From positions 20,190,501 through 20,254,500 of the forward strand of contig OY821787.1 in the NCBI GenBank assembly GCA_963682175.1: a stretch of DNA of 64,000 nt, read 5' to 3'. This document shows, one piece after another, positions 32,061 to 43,128 of the stretch. The DNA is from Triglochin maritima. Its lineage: Eukaryota; Streptophyta; Magnoliopsida; Alismatales; Juncaginaceae. Both the position numbers and the translations under genes were made by a program. The first letter of the stretch is position 1, and each line of letters opens with the position of its first letter. Below the pieces are notes generated by a model that was not told the origin of the DNA, made no database searches, and saw nothing but the letters and a program-made list of their open reading frames with translations.

Positions 32061-33539
32061 CTTTTTTCTAACTCCACTGGAGAATTGATAGACATCAAGG
32101 CCCCTACCAAAATATGTAAAGGTTCAAAAATTGATTCAAACATTCAATGACAACAAATTAACATAGAATATGAATGAAATTATTCTAAAAAATTACGTTG
32201 GAAGAATGATCACTAAATCTTCCCTGGGATTCTTCGATGTCATAGGATCAAACCCGTAGCTTGTGCACGTAAACAGTTTTACCAGAGTTAACATCCAAAG
32301 TTCACTGAAAACCATTCATGTTAAATTACTTCATCCAATTGAAGGTATTCGAAAATATAATGAGCTACTTACTTCTCCCAATATGGTACTAGAAAGTATG
32401 AAGCCTTCATTGATGCTTGCAACACCTTTGCAAATTTTGTAAATTTGTTGTCTTTACTTGGAGGTCCTCGTTTGACCAGTAGAGTGGGATACACATAACC
32501 ATACCTTTTCCCATTCGGCATTTTGTACAGATTCCTAATATAAACAAACTAACACCATTAAAATTTAAATGTAACATAAACAATTATAAAAAAGAGAAAT
32601 GTGACTTGCTTCAATTGAATGATCGTTATACACAATATTCCATCTTCAAAAACTGCAGGACATCACCTTTGCAGAAATATACCAGGTCTTATGTGCCACC
32701 CTTAGTTGTTTCACCTACCATTTTTTTCACCATAACACCTTTTATTGTAGAATCTACAGATTTATCCATTGCAAGAATGTACAACATTGTGCAATTCGAA
32801 GTCAATTGGCTCTCATCACACAACTCCCGAGGAGAAGATGCTTTTGATGATGGAAGACTATCCAGAAGAGAGCAAAACAACACAAGCAATATATCTACAA
32901 TATGGAGTTATAAAACTCAAAGCTGATAACATTGCCTTCTTTATTATTTCTGATTTTGTTTCCTCATTGATTCGAATTGGGCGTTCATCTTCAGGATTCA
33001 CACTTGACTCTATATTTCGCTGCGTCGGAATAGGTGTGATCATATCGGCTAACACAGTTAATTTGTTAAGTACCATAGCTATTTATTCTTATTAGCGTAT
33101 GGATATTTTCTTCGCAATCCATGTGGTTTCCTTTACTACTATGCTTTGAGAAGGATGACCCAAAGTATTGTCATAGTCCTATTCGACTACCGACGCCACA
33201 TACTCGTCCTACATGCTCCTCTTTGCCCAGGGCTACAGTCAAAATATATTTTATGCCATCTGAAACAAATTTGTCTTCGAAAGCTTGCAGTGTAAGATCA
33301 TCCTATTACGTATGAAACACAAGAATCTTAGAAACTATATCATTGCCTAATGTTAAACACTATTTTATTAATTAATTCGGTAGTATACAAAACACAAGAA
33401 TTAAATTAACCACTTACAATCTTCATTGCAACCTCTGTTGACTCAGAGTTAATGTAACTCTCATCCAGAGTAAAGCATGCTCTCTTCCACCTATCTTGTC
33501 ATGCTGGGGGAGATGGAGGAGCCAAATTACTTGCTTGCT
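32061..33539 (-). pseudogene. CACTA-type transposon fragment (Transposase_24/Ulp1-like)
   Basis: Read on the minus strand, 33190-33234 gives VALGKEEHVGRVCGVG, close to the conserved ALGT-EH-GRVRGVG motif of plant En/Spm-type (Transposase_24) proteins. Farther on, about 32750-32870 reads a segment like the C-x-LY...KG region that follows. About 32371-32520 reads YGYVYPTLL ... ASYFLVPYWEK, like the start of the Ulp1-type protease domain attached to many CACTA proteins. These pieces are in the family's order, with stops, frame changes and probable introns between them. Terminal repeats are not visible. The assignment rests on short motifs. Confidence 0.5.
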
Positions 33540-34656
33540 TGTTAAACATTTTTCTAATTAACTGCAAGTGCACGACCGTCGGTGAAGACGGGGCAAGTAT
33601 GGGTCGATCTGCGGGGAGCGTTGCCAAACATTGAGTGAGTGAAATCAAGTGGGAAATAATGGTGGAAGAAGAGATTATTACACTACGACTCAAAAGATGA
33701 TTATACTAAGAATGCAAAACAAACTAGATTAAGATGCAAATGAAAACTAAAGAAATTCCACAAACGATATGGAACGAAATATGGATGATGTCCTAAGGGG
33801 TGGATTGTGTGCACATATGAGGTGAGAGAAGTGATGAATGATGCTTGTGAGCATGTATGTGTATGTGTGTAATGTGTGTGTCTTCATGCATAGGAAGTGT
33901 CTAAAGTAATGGCAAGACCTATAATTCCATTCACACAACATATAAGCAATTACTACTTGATTATCATAAGGCGAGGCTCAACATGAGAAGTGTCTAAAGT
34001 TATGGCAAGACTCATAAAAAACCAGGAACTCATGTGAAGAACAAAGCTAAGCATGGGAGGTGTCTGAATCTTTATGGAAAAACCCATAAATACAAAGTTT
34101 CTTCAATCAACCAAGCGAGCAAACACTAATACAAACACATCACTAACATGTAGCATATTCGACAGGAGATTTCAGCTAATAAACACGAGGAAACCAACTA
34201 TGGGAAGTGTCTGAATCATATGGCAAAACCCATCAAAAATTCCCCAACATGTAGATGATTAAAACAAACCTGAATAACATACAAACATTCAAGTCTAAAC
34301 AATCAAAATTCGTCAAACACCAAAACGTCAAAAGATAAATGTGCATCATCTCCACCCCCAAAGAGGGATGGAACTACTCTCTAATCATTAAGATAACATT
34401 TATATTAAGAAGAGTAAACATTCTAACTAATTCTACTAAGATTAATAAAACAAAATTAAGCTAAGCATGCAAGAATTGAAAGAGGCAACATGAAACTAAC
34501 AAAGATTTCTTTTATTTATGACTCACATTACAAGTAGCATCTCTCCACTTGAGTTTTGCTCCAAGGCTTTAGTTTAACTTGAGGGAATGGCCACCAAGCA
34601 AGTAGTAGATTACAAAGGAAAAAGAAGATTTCTATTTATAGACATGAAAAAGGTGT
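33540..34656 (-). repeat. Reverse Athila-type LTR, truncated
   Basis: The LTR end reads in reverse from TGTTAAAC (33540), followed by 'actgcaagtgcacgaccg' as in other copies. It runs through the TATA region (ctatttata, about 34632) and loses similarity near 34656, so U3 is missing. Confidence 0.8.
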
Positions 34657-35787
34657 TAGACCACATTGGAGTGGTTAACAACATTGGAGTTTGTTGAACA
34701 GGCTGTGAAGAAAGGTGTTAGAGTTGCGGTTTGTTCCAGGCAAGAGGTGAGTGAACCTTTGGAAAGGTGGGACAATGCCTTAGTTGGTTACTTTGTTAAT
34801 TTTAGGCCTCATCTCCCAATGCTTGAGAAGTTCTTGCCCAAGTTGTGGTGTATTTCTGGGGGTGTAGAGGTTATACGCAGGAGGCGTGGGTTCCTCCTCT
34901 TCCGGTTCAAGCTAGTGGAGGATAGAATGCACGTGCTGAAAAATGGACCTAGGTTTGTGAAGGGGTCTCCCATAGTGGTACAAAGCTGGACACCAGAAAG
35001 GATTTTGTGCAAGGCTGATAGCACCACCATTCTGATATGAATATGTTTTCTAGACCTCGATTTCAGGTTTTGGTCGACAAGAAACTTGAGCACGATTGCA
35101 AGCATCCTAGGGAAACCTCTCTACATGGATGACAATACAGCCTCAGGGCGGAGGCTGGCCTTTGCGAGCGTGTGTGTGGAAGTGGATCGTGATTTTGATT
35201 ACCCAACCACCATGCAAGTTCAAATAGAAGGGGTCAGCTTGGAGGAGGTCTGCATCGAGTATGAGTGGCACCTCGGATTCTGCAAGGATTGCGTTGAGTT
35301 CGGACATCTAACGACAAATTGTCCGAAAAAACGTGTGATGAAGAAGGGAGAACATGGGGGTCGAGCTCAAAAGGAGTGGATTGAGGTTAGTAAGGGGCGT
35401 GGAAAGGAGAAAAGAGTCGAGGCGAGTGGGGGTGACCATGATGCCATCATCGTGTGTGCGGACATACCAGCCCCAAAAGGCACACAGGAGATGGATGAAA
35501 AGGAGCTTGCGGGTGAGCTTGCTAGAGCAACAAACAGAGAAGGAGATGGGAAAAAAGGAGAAGCTGGAGTTCCTAAATTAGGGTTGGGTGCAAAGGTAAC
35601 GGAAACGGGGTCAGCTAAAGTAGGGGAACAAAAAGGGAAAAGCAAAAGCAAAAGCAAAAGCTGCTCCACGGCAGCACAAATCAAAGGTGTGGGGGTTGAT
35701 TCTTTGGCTCCACTAGCCTTCCTAACTGGAGAGGAGGAAACGACTCAGACCTTGCCATGTGGAAAGGAGGGGAGACAACAGAAATAG
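34657..35787 (+). pseudogene. DUF4283 and zinc-knuckle protein, broken
   Basis: 34666-35040 encodes a DUF4283-like region (WDNALVGYFVNFRP, FLPKLWCISGGVEV, GPRFVKGSPIVVQSW). A TGA at 35038-35040 interrupts, in a place where relatives usually have Trp-Ile/Val. The same frame then continues with ASILGKPLYMDD, the FASVCVEVD strand and a zinc knuckle C-K-D-C-X4-H-X4-C (about 35281-35325). A long low-complexity tail rich in Lys, Glu and Gly (35330-35787) includes KSKSKSKS. Such proteins occur as LINE ORF1 or as expanded plant families. No LINE endonuclease or RT is present, so a captured gene or transcript is possible. The LTRs on either side point outward. Confidence 0.7.
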
Positions 35788-36060
35788 ACCAGCTGCAGCA
35801 CACCACATGGAAAGGAGGTTGCTCCTTTTGCTCAGTCCTCGCTGGAGAGGAGGACACCATTGAGGCCACGCCATGTGGAAAGGAGGGGAGCAGAGAGCAC
35901 AAGGTCAACTTCAGCATCCCACATTGAAAGGAGTATAATCCTTTCGCTCCATTAGTCCTATCTGGAGAGGACGCAACCACTTAGGCCATGCCATGTGGAA
36001 TGAAGGGTAGAAAAGAGAAATGGACCAGTTGCAGCGAGCCACATGGAAAGGAGGCACACA
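35690..36060 (+). repeat. Three tandem copies of a 116-120 bp unit
   Basis: 'ctggagagga' recurs at 35726, 35842 and 35962. Each unit also holds 'gccatgtgga' and 'ccacatggaaaggag' or close variants, the latter two being partly reverse-complementary to each other. The first unit lies within the coding tail of the DUF4283 frame; the others follow its stop. Confidence 0.85.
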
Positions 36061-36159
36061 TTAATGGGACCCAGGAAGTGCCATCCAAAGCAATTGAGCC
36101 TTTCTGAGTAATAGTTGGGTGTCCCCAAAGAGGTTCAAATCGCACATGCTTTGGTCGGA

Positions 36160-37285
36160 TGTTAGATTAGGGTGTATTTAGTCCATATTTGGTATGCTTT
36201 TAGACCCATACCGGGGGATTGTCCCGGATTAGCTTTTTCAATGCCTATAAATAGAACTCTTCACCTTCCTTTGTATTCATCCATTACTTGGTGGCATTCT
36301 CTCTACTTGGAGTAAGCCTTGAAGCAAAACTCAAAGTGGAGAAGAGTGCTACCTTCAATGTGAGTCATTTTAATAAAATATTTTTCTTAGTTTCATTTAA
36401 TATTGTCTTGAATTTTAATTCTTGCATGCTTCTTTAGTTTGATTTCTTTTCATTTAGATTCTTTAATATTTCTTGCTTACTTAGTTTAATTTCATTTCAG
36501 TCGAATGTTTCATTTTGTTAATGTAGGTTGTAGTTTAAATATGAGTGAGTAGTTCCATCCCCATTTGGGAGGTGGAGAAATATGTGATATGATTATGTGA
36601 TGTAGTAGGTTTGTGTTATCTTAATCCCTTGAGCCTTATATGATTTCCATAACCATCTAATGGTATTTCACTCTTGTCTTTGATATGCTAATGCTCTTGA
36701 ATGAAGCTTAGCTTATGCTTAGATTAGTGGACCTATTTTATGGGGAATGATAAGGTGAGGATACTGATGGAATTGATGAAGGAACCATGACTTGTAGTTG
36801 CATGTGCTCTTGTTTCTTTTACCTTGGTTAATGCATTGTGTGTTTTAATGATAATGTGTTATCTTATTTCATGTGGAGGCATAGTGGGGTTTGGTCTTTA
36901 TACATGAGTTCGTTTAGCTTCATTCCAATTATTGTCTTGTATGTTTTAATGATATTGGGTTATCTTATTTCATGTGGAGGCAAAGTTTGATTTCGTTTTA
37001 TGATTTTCATGCACTACATATTGTGATGAGCGTAATTGAACACACACACACACATATCATTGTATTCACTCTCTTTCTCTACCCCCTATGGGGTTTAGTT
37101 TTATTGCGTATTTCCCATTTTCCTTTCGTATTGTAGTGTAGTTTAGTTTAATCAATCTTTGTCTCCTTTCTTTCTCACTCGCCTTCGAATAAACTAAAGT
37201 TGACCCACCTCCCTGTGGATCGACCCGTATTTGCCACCGCTTCAGCGCGGCCATGCACTTGAAGTTAATTAAAACATATCAATCA
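36160..37285 (+). repeat. Athila-type LTR, left-truncated
   Basis: Begins in U3 near 'gtgtatttagtccatatttgg' parts. TATAAATAG lies at about 36246-36254, and it ends ...catatcaatca at 37285. It joins directly to mid-reverse-transcriptase sequence rather than to a primer site, so the junction is a rearrangement. 36061-36159 is unassigned. Confidence 0.82.
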
Positions 37286-38373
37286 CCATTCATTGATCAG
37301 ATGTTAGAAAGGTTGGTCGGACATGAGTATTATTGTTTTCTTGATGGATACTCCGGTTACCAAATTCCCATCGCCCCCGAGGATCAAGAGGAAACCACAT
37401 TTACTTGTCCCTTTGGCACGTTTGCCTACCGTGTCACATACCCTTTCGGTTATGCAATGGGTCGGCAACGTTGCAAATGTCTATGATCAACATCTTCTCC
37501 GATATGGTAGAGCGTTTCGTTGAGATTTTCGTTGACGACTTTTCCATATTTGGCACTTCCTTTGATGAGTGCCTTCGTCACTTGAGCCTTGTCCTGAAGC
37601 GATGTCTTGAGAAGAACCTCGCTCTCAATTGGGAGAAATATCACTTTATGGTGAAGCGAGGGATTGTACTAGGACATGTGGTCTCAAGTAGGGGAGTTGA
37701 GGTCGATCCCGCCAAAGTGAGACTTATTGCTAATCTCCAACCGTCACGTAATGGGAAAGATATCTGTACCTATTTGGGGCATGCTTGATTCTATCGGTGG
37801 TTCATTCGGGATTTTAGCAAAATTCCTCTACCTCTCACCACCTTGTTGGCTAAGGATGCCATTTTTGAATTCACACCGGATTGCCACCATGCCTTTTTGA
37901 CCTTGAAGAAAGAGTTGACTTCAGCTCCCATAATTAACGCAACGGTGTGGACTGAACCCTTCGAGTTAATGTCTGATGCATCTGACTTCGCTGTGGGATC
38001 AGTACTTGGGCAACGGTTGGACAAATTGCCTCATGTGATCTACTATGCCAGTAGAACACTCAATGATGCCCAATTGAACTACACTGTGACCAAGAAGGTA
38101 TTCTTAGTGATCATATTCGCTTTGGAAAAATTCTGGTCGTACTTGATTGGATCCCACATGATTATCTATTCTAATCACACAACCATCAAGCACCTCATGG
38201 TGAAGAAAGTTTCAAAATCCCGACTCTTGTGGTGGATCTTGTAGTTACAAGAATTCGATCTCGAGATTCGGGACAAAAACGAGTGTGAAAATGTTGCAGC
38301 AGACCACCTGTCTCGTCTAGAGACGACCAACCCACATAACCAAATTATTAATGACAAATTTCCTGACGAGCAG
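37286..38373 (+). pseudogene. Athila-type reverse transcriptase and RNase H, broken
   Basis: Starts abruptly inside RT with FIDQMLERL, then YYCFLDGYSGY, TFTCPFGTFAYRV and PFGYAM. A frameshift occurs near 37460. The catalytic motif reads FVDDFSIFG (FVDD 37528-37539), followed by GIVLGHVVSSRGVEVDPAKV. RNase H follows with FELMSDASDFAVGSVLGQ and YYASRTLNDAQ, with stops at about 37786 and 38242-38244. The RT N-terminus, protease and gag are absent. This is the only Gypsy RT in the window; the LDGYSGY form is typical of Athila/Tat elements. Confidence 0.88.
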
Positions 38374-39714
38374 TTGTTCACCATCGAAGATAACCCTTTG
38401 TTTGCCAACATCGTGAACTACCTCGTAACCGAGCAACTTCCTGTGGGTTGGTCAAAATCTGACCAAACCAAATTTAGATCTAATGTCAGATTCATTTACT
38501 GGGATGACAACTACCTATTCAAATACTGCTCTGACCAAATTTTCAGGCGGTGCATCCCAGATAACGAGTTCCAAAGTGTGCTCCATATTTGCCACTTTAA
38601 GGCATGTGGAGGGCACTTTGGAGCAAAGAAAACTGCCGCCAAGGTGGTCCAATATGGATTCTCCTGGCCGTCTCTTTTAAAAGATGCTTACGACTTTTGT
38701 AAGCAATGTGATAGGTGCCAGCGCCTTGGCAGGATTAGTCGACGTGACATGATGCCTTTGCAAATTGTCCTTGTCGTCGACATCTTCGATGTGTGGGGCA
38801 TCGACTTTATGGGTCCTTTCCCGAATTCGTTTGGGAATGTTTACATTCTGGTGGTCGTTGACTATGTGTCTATGTGGGTTCAGGCTATCCCCACAAAGAC
38901 CAATGACAACAAGGTGGTCACCCAATTCTTAAAGGACATTTTTGTGCGATTTGGTACTCCTCGCACCATAATCAACGATAGGGGTACCAACTTCTGCAAT
39001 AGCTCCGTTGAAGTGCTTATGAGAAAGTATTCGATCACCTACAAGCTTGCAACCCCATCTCATCCACAAATTAGTGGGCATGTCAAAGCCTCTAACCGGC
39101 AATTAAAGCAAATCCTTGAGAAGACAGTTAATTCCTCGAGGAAGGATTGGTCAACTAAGTTGAATGACGCGTTGTGGGCCTTCCGCACCGCGTATAAGAC
39201 CAATTTTGGTATGTCCCCATATCGGGTAGTGTACGACAAGGTTTGCCACCTACCCGTCGAGCTTGAACATCGTGCTTTCTGGGCGATTAAGAACCTGATT
39301 GTGGATCTTGATCAAACAGGGGTGCAGCGTAAACTCAACATTTTGGAGTTGGAAGAGCTACGCAATGATGCGTATGAAAATGCCAAAATTCATAAGTCCC
39401 GTGACAAGTTGTTTCACGTTCTCATGATTATGCGAAAGGTGTTTACAGCCGGGCAGAAGGTGTTGCTCTACAATTCCTGGCATCATTTGTTTGCGGGTGA
39501 GATCCGTAGTCGTTGGTCTGACCCTTTTATTGTCCAAACCATATTTCATCATGGAGCGGTTAACTTCCTGAACCCAGGGAATGGGGACGTGTTCAAAGTT
39601 AATGGACAATGCATCAAACCCTACTTGGAGGGGGCACAAGCTGAAGTCGAGCAGGTCATGCTCCTTCATGAACCTCTTGCACTCAACCATTCATTTTCAT
39701 GCATGAATGGTTGA
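38374..39714 (+). pseudogene. Athila-type integrase with altered catalytic residue
   Basis: An open frame of 446 codons with no internal stop. A tether region is followed by the zinc-binding HHCC region ([13 protein letters not shown] ... FCKQCDRCQ, about 38590-38720) and the catalytic core. D144 lies in GIDFMGPF and D202 in INDRGTNF. The position 35 residues further, where the catalytic Glu belongs, is Lys238 (AAA 39085-39087, GHVKASNRQ). The C-terminal part has [24 protein letters not shown], as in Athila. The frame is intact but the enzyme would lack the third metal ligand. Confidence 0.9.
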
Positions 39715-40836
39715 GCTTTCGTGTTTGTATAAAATTAAATTTGAAAAAATCAAATAAAAAAAAGAAGAAAAAAGACAACTCCTTGAGTGAGCATTGATTG
39801 TTGTGGGCCCCAACCTTTGTTTATTTGGGCAATATTTCTTTCACGTATTTGTCGTCCATCCTTAGTATTTCACAAGTTTTGAGGGGAATTCGGGGTCCAC
39901 CAACATAACCATGAACTTCCCTTTGTGCTTCACGTTGGTGAGATCTTTTCTTTTTTCATGCATACCTCCATGTAGTATGGTGTTTGCATTCATTGAGGAC
40001 AATGGATGAAGTAAGTGTATGTGTGGGGGTGTTTTACGTGTGTACATAGTTGAGTCGTTTTCCTTTTGTTTTTGTTTTCTTTTGTGTGCATTGTTAGGGT
40101 CATGTTAGTGTGCTACATTTAATATCGATATATCTGTTTGCCATGATCCTTTGGTGACTTGTCTTCTTTTGCTTGCCTTGTGCTTTACATTTTCACATTT
40201 ATATCAAAATCTTCATGTGTTTGTGAAAGAAAATGTTTTGTGGGTTTTGTGTGTGTTTAGCATGTGCAAAACCATTGAGAGGCAAAGTAAAAATAAGCTC
40301 CCAAAATTGTCTTTAACTTGATGCATTAGGATATTTAGTACACCGGTTTTAGGTCTTACTGAGTCGTAAGGATGTACCCCGATTTTCCTTCAGGGTGCGT
40401 GTAATCATAGGGTTTCAGTACTAAAAAAATTAAAGAAGTCCACCCCGAAACTAGTGAGTCAAATAATTCGTGTCTATTGATATAAGGAAGTTTGGTGTAG
40501 TCTGAGACCCTTAAAATCTTGTTGTGACACATTAAGTGTAGGGGTTTTGGTTCCCATGTAGATAATAAATAAGTTGTGTTCTCTCTTCTCGCACGGCACC
40601 TATCACTTTAGGTCCGAGGGGACTTAGTGCCTGGTGATTTCGAGTTATCTGACTTGGGATGCACCGACCGAACTCCCGTTACACGGGTGGTAGGGATCGC
40701 CCTATGTAGAGATTTGGGGGAAGGTGTATGTGATACTGTAAGTCCTCACAGGCAATGACGCACGAAACCCGACCCTAGGAGAATCAAACACTGACCAATG
40801 TAATGCTCCAAAGAAAGAAAAAAATGATGAATGAAG

Positions 40837-40857
40837 AATAATAATAATAATAATAAT
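40837..40857. repeat. ATA microsatellite
   Basis: About seven ATA/AAT units within the copy-B 3' UTR; not present in the other copies. Confidence 0.85.
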
Positions 40858-41115
40858 GATAAATAAGAACCTTAAAGGACTTTACACAATTTATCACTTT
40901 AAGAAGTTAAGGTTGCCCATGTCTTTCACTTAAGTCCTTAATTACCTTTCACGAATGGCTCATTAGGCTTGGTGTGTAGACTGATTACATATATAGAGGC
41001 GGCCTGTAGAATTATCGTATCCAATAATCGACAAAAATGAATCGATCGAGTTGAGTGCTAGCTTGAATAATGCATATATCTTCCGATTTTGTGGGTATAT
41101 CCGCTGAAAACCCTC

Positions 41116-41183
41116 AGGAGACAACACTCCTCCTCCTTGGCGACAAGGAGGTTTAACGGCTTGTTGCATGTGCTAAGTGCAAC
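41116..41183 (+). other. Three-hairpin RNA element, copy B
   Basis: I: AGGAG/CTCCT (41116-41131). II: CCTCCTTG-gcga-CAAGGAGG (41132-41151); the loop differs from copy A (gcaa) but is still GNRA. III: GTTGCAT-gtgctaa-GTGCAAC (41163-41183), with a U-G pair. Confidence 0.7.
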
Positions 41184-41239
41184 CGTGATTCCTACGAAAG
41201 TGAGTTAGGTGCAACCGTGCTAACGGCTTGTTACGCTCA

Positions 41240-41426
41240 GACCCTTGCATCTCAGTCCCCAGATGTCACAATTCAGTCCTTTTTCCCTGCTTTTGGGTCC
41301 TTTTATGCTTCATCTTTTCAAACCTATTTATTCCAGAAAACTAAACATAAAACTCGTTACATAGCATTGTTTAGGTGAAAGATAGTGGATATAAGATACA
41401 AATATAAGCATGAAATGATGTCAATG
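41240..41426 (-). repeat. Reverse Athila-type LTR, first 190 bp only
   Basis: Reverse of the LTR start region (compare 48224-48420): 'ctcagtccccagatgtcaca' and 'gtggatataagatacaaata'. Its boundary with the reversed polypurine tract is at 41426/41427; it is cut at the left. Confidence 0.75.
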
Positions 41427-42425
41427 AAATATCCCCACACCTAACTTTTGCTAGTCTCGAGCAAAACAAAGAAAGAGAAAAGCATATGAAAAACAAGAAA
41501 TCCTAACTCATTTTCGTAGGAATCACGGTTGCACTTAGCACGTGCAACAAGCCGTTAAACCTCCCTGTCGCCAAGGAGGAGGAGTGTTGTCTCCTGAGGG
41601 TTTTCAGCAGATACACCCACAAAATCCGAACAAAGATGCATTAATCAATATAGCTACCCGACTCGTTGGACTCATATTGTCGATCATGGGACGCGGTAAT
41701 ACTACGGGTCGACTCTATATATTTAATCGGTCCACACACCTAGCCTAATGAGTTATTCATGAAAGTTAGTTAAGGACTTAAGTGAAAGATATGGGCAACC
41801 TTAACTTCTGAATGTGATACAATGTGTAAAGTCCATTTTGGTTCTTATTAGACACTTTTTTTCTTTCATTAGAGCATTTTATTGTTTGGTGTTTGATTCT
41901 CCTAGGGTCAGGTTTCGTGCATCATTGCCTATGAGGACATACACTATCACGTACACCTTCCCCCAAATCTTCACATAGGGCGATCCCTACCACCCGTGTA
42001 AAGGGAGTTCGGTCGGTGCATCCTAACGACTCGATAAGACCTAAAGTTAGTAAACTAGATATCCTAATGCATCAAGTTCAAGACAATTTTGGGAGATTTC
42101 TTTTTACTTTGCCTCTCAACGGATTTGCACATGCTAAACAAACGCAAAACCTACATAAACATTTTCTTTCGCAAACCCATGAAGATTTTGAAAGAAATGT
42201 GAAAATGTTAAAGCACTAGGCAAGCAAAAGAAGACAAGTCACCCAAGGATCATGGCAAGCAGATATATCGATATTAAATGCAGCACACTAACATTACCCT
42301 ATCAATACACACAAAAGAAATCAAAGGAAAAAGACTCAACTATGTACAGACGTAAAAACACCCCCCACACCTAATCCATCGATTGTCCTCAATGTATGGC
42401 AAAATGGTGCCAATGCATGGATAAG
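41427..42425 (-). other. Reverse Athila-type 3' UTR (copy C)
   Basis: The reversed polypurine tract (atccccacacctaac, about 41430) is followed by the same blocks as copies A and B in opposite order, the hairpin element, and the internal purine tract at 42361-42373. With copy B it forms an imperfect inverted repeat around 41220-41426. Confidence 0.8.
41528..41595 (-). other. Three-hairpin RNA element, copy C
   Basis: On the minus strand: I AGGAG/CTCCT (41580-41595). II CCTCCTTG-gcga-CAGGGAGG (41560-41579), where an A-to-G change gives a U-G pair. III GTTGCAC/GTGCAAC (41528-41548). Confidence 0.7.
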
Positions 42426-42435
42426 GTGTACCGGA

Positions 42436-43113
42436 CTAATGACGGCGGCCAGAAGTGCCCGAAGAGGCACCTCTCTCAAGAGCCGACAACTTCCTATAGA
42501 TCTTCCGGTTTTGCTTGGCTAAGACGACGTTCTGCTGCTCGACCGCCATCTCAGAAATGTCAGTGTTAAAGAGCGTTCCTGAGCTCACAGACGAGCTTGA
42601 GGAACTGGCTCTAACATCCTCCTCCATATAGTTAGGCGCCCATGCCTCAGGAAGGCAATGGCGAAAGGACGGGGTCATCTTCGCTACCTCGAGGTCGGTG
42701 CCTTGGCGCCTCAGCACACGCTCAAATCGTGGGATGTCCAACATGCCACACAATTTGGTAACCAGAGTCGGCAAACAGTGTATATCTTTCAGCCTAGCGT
42801 TAACCAAAACGTCAAACAATGTTCGACAAATGCAGTGTGGTGAACCGTCCATCAGACTATACACGATTCGCAAACTAGGTGTGAAAAATGTGGAGGTCCG
42901 CTCTTGGCCCAACACATTTCTACACACGTACCTGGCTACAAAGTGTACATTAGAGTAAATGTGCGCATTAGGTACTCCCCCATATGATGATATAGGCTGA
43001 CCACGCCCAAGCATAGATCGATAAAAATTAATATTGTGGGTAGGCGCGAGCCCATCAACCAAGGGGATCCCAGTCGTGTCGGATATTAATTGGGGTGTCA
43101 CGGTGTGCTTCAC
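42436..43113 (-). pseudogene. Third ORF of an Athila-type element, plant transposon protein type
   Basis: A 225-codon open frame without internal stops, ending next to the 3' UTR, which is the position between pol and 3' LTR where Athila elements carry an extra ORF. Features are a globular region (VHFVARYVCRNVLGQE, IVYSLMDGSPHCICRTLFDVLVN), a serine run (ASSSSSSVSSG) and a C-terminal coiled-coil-like segment (AVEQQNVVLAKQNRKIYRKLSALE). It resembles the 'putative plant transposon protein' family (PF20167). Its N-terminus is probably cut by the LTR starting at 43129, so the first Met may be internal. I see no signal peptide or membrane segment, so I do not call it envelope. The function is unknown. 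Confidence 0.55.
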
Positions 43114-43128
43114 CCCTCTGAGAGTGAT

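Larger units (their letters stand above)
39715..41215 (+). other. Athila-type 3' untranslated region (copy B)
   Basis: Matches 10470-11970 block by block: 'cattgaggacaatgg' with an internal purine tract (40026-40036), 'gtcatgttagtgtgct', 'cgttacacgggtggtaggga' and the three-hairpin element. It ends after 'gtgagttag'; the true polypurine tract and LTR are lost. 41216-41239 is a short junction with a partial repeat of the preceding block. Confidence 0.8.

Noticed and set aside
34666..35787. DUF4283 frame as an intact host gene
   Set aside because: Internal stop, no introns or promoter seen, embedded among LTR pieces with a tandem repeat; best treated as a captured or LINE-derived pseudogene.
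40837..40857. ATA microsatellite as a functional element
   Set aside because: Present in one copy only; ordinary simple repeat.
42436..43113. Calling the third ORF a viral envelope protein
   Set aside because: No signal peptide, membrane segment or glycoprotein features are visible; position alone is not enough.
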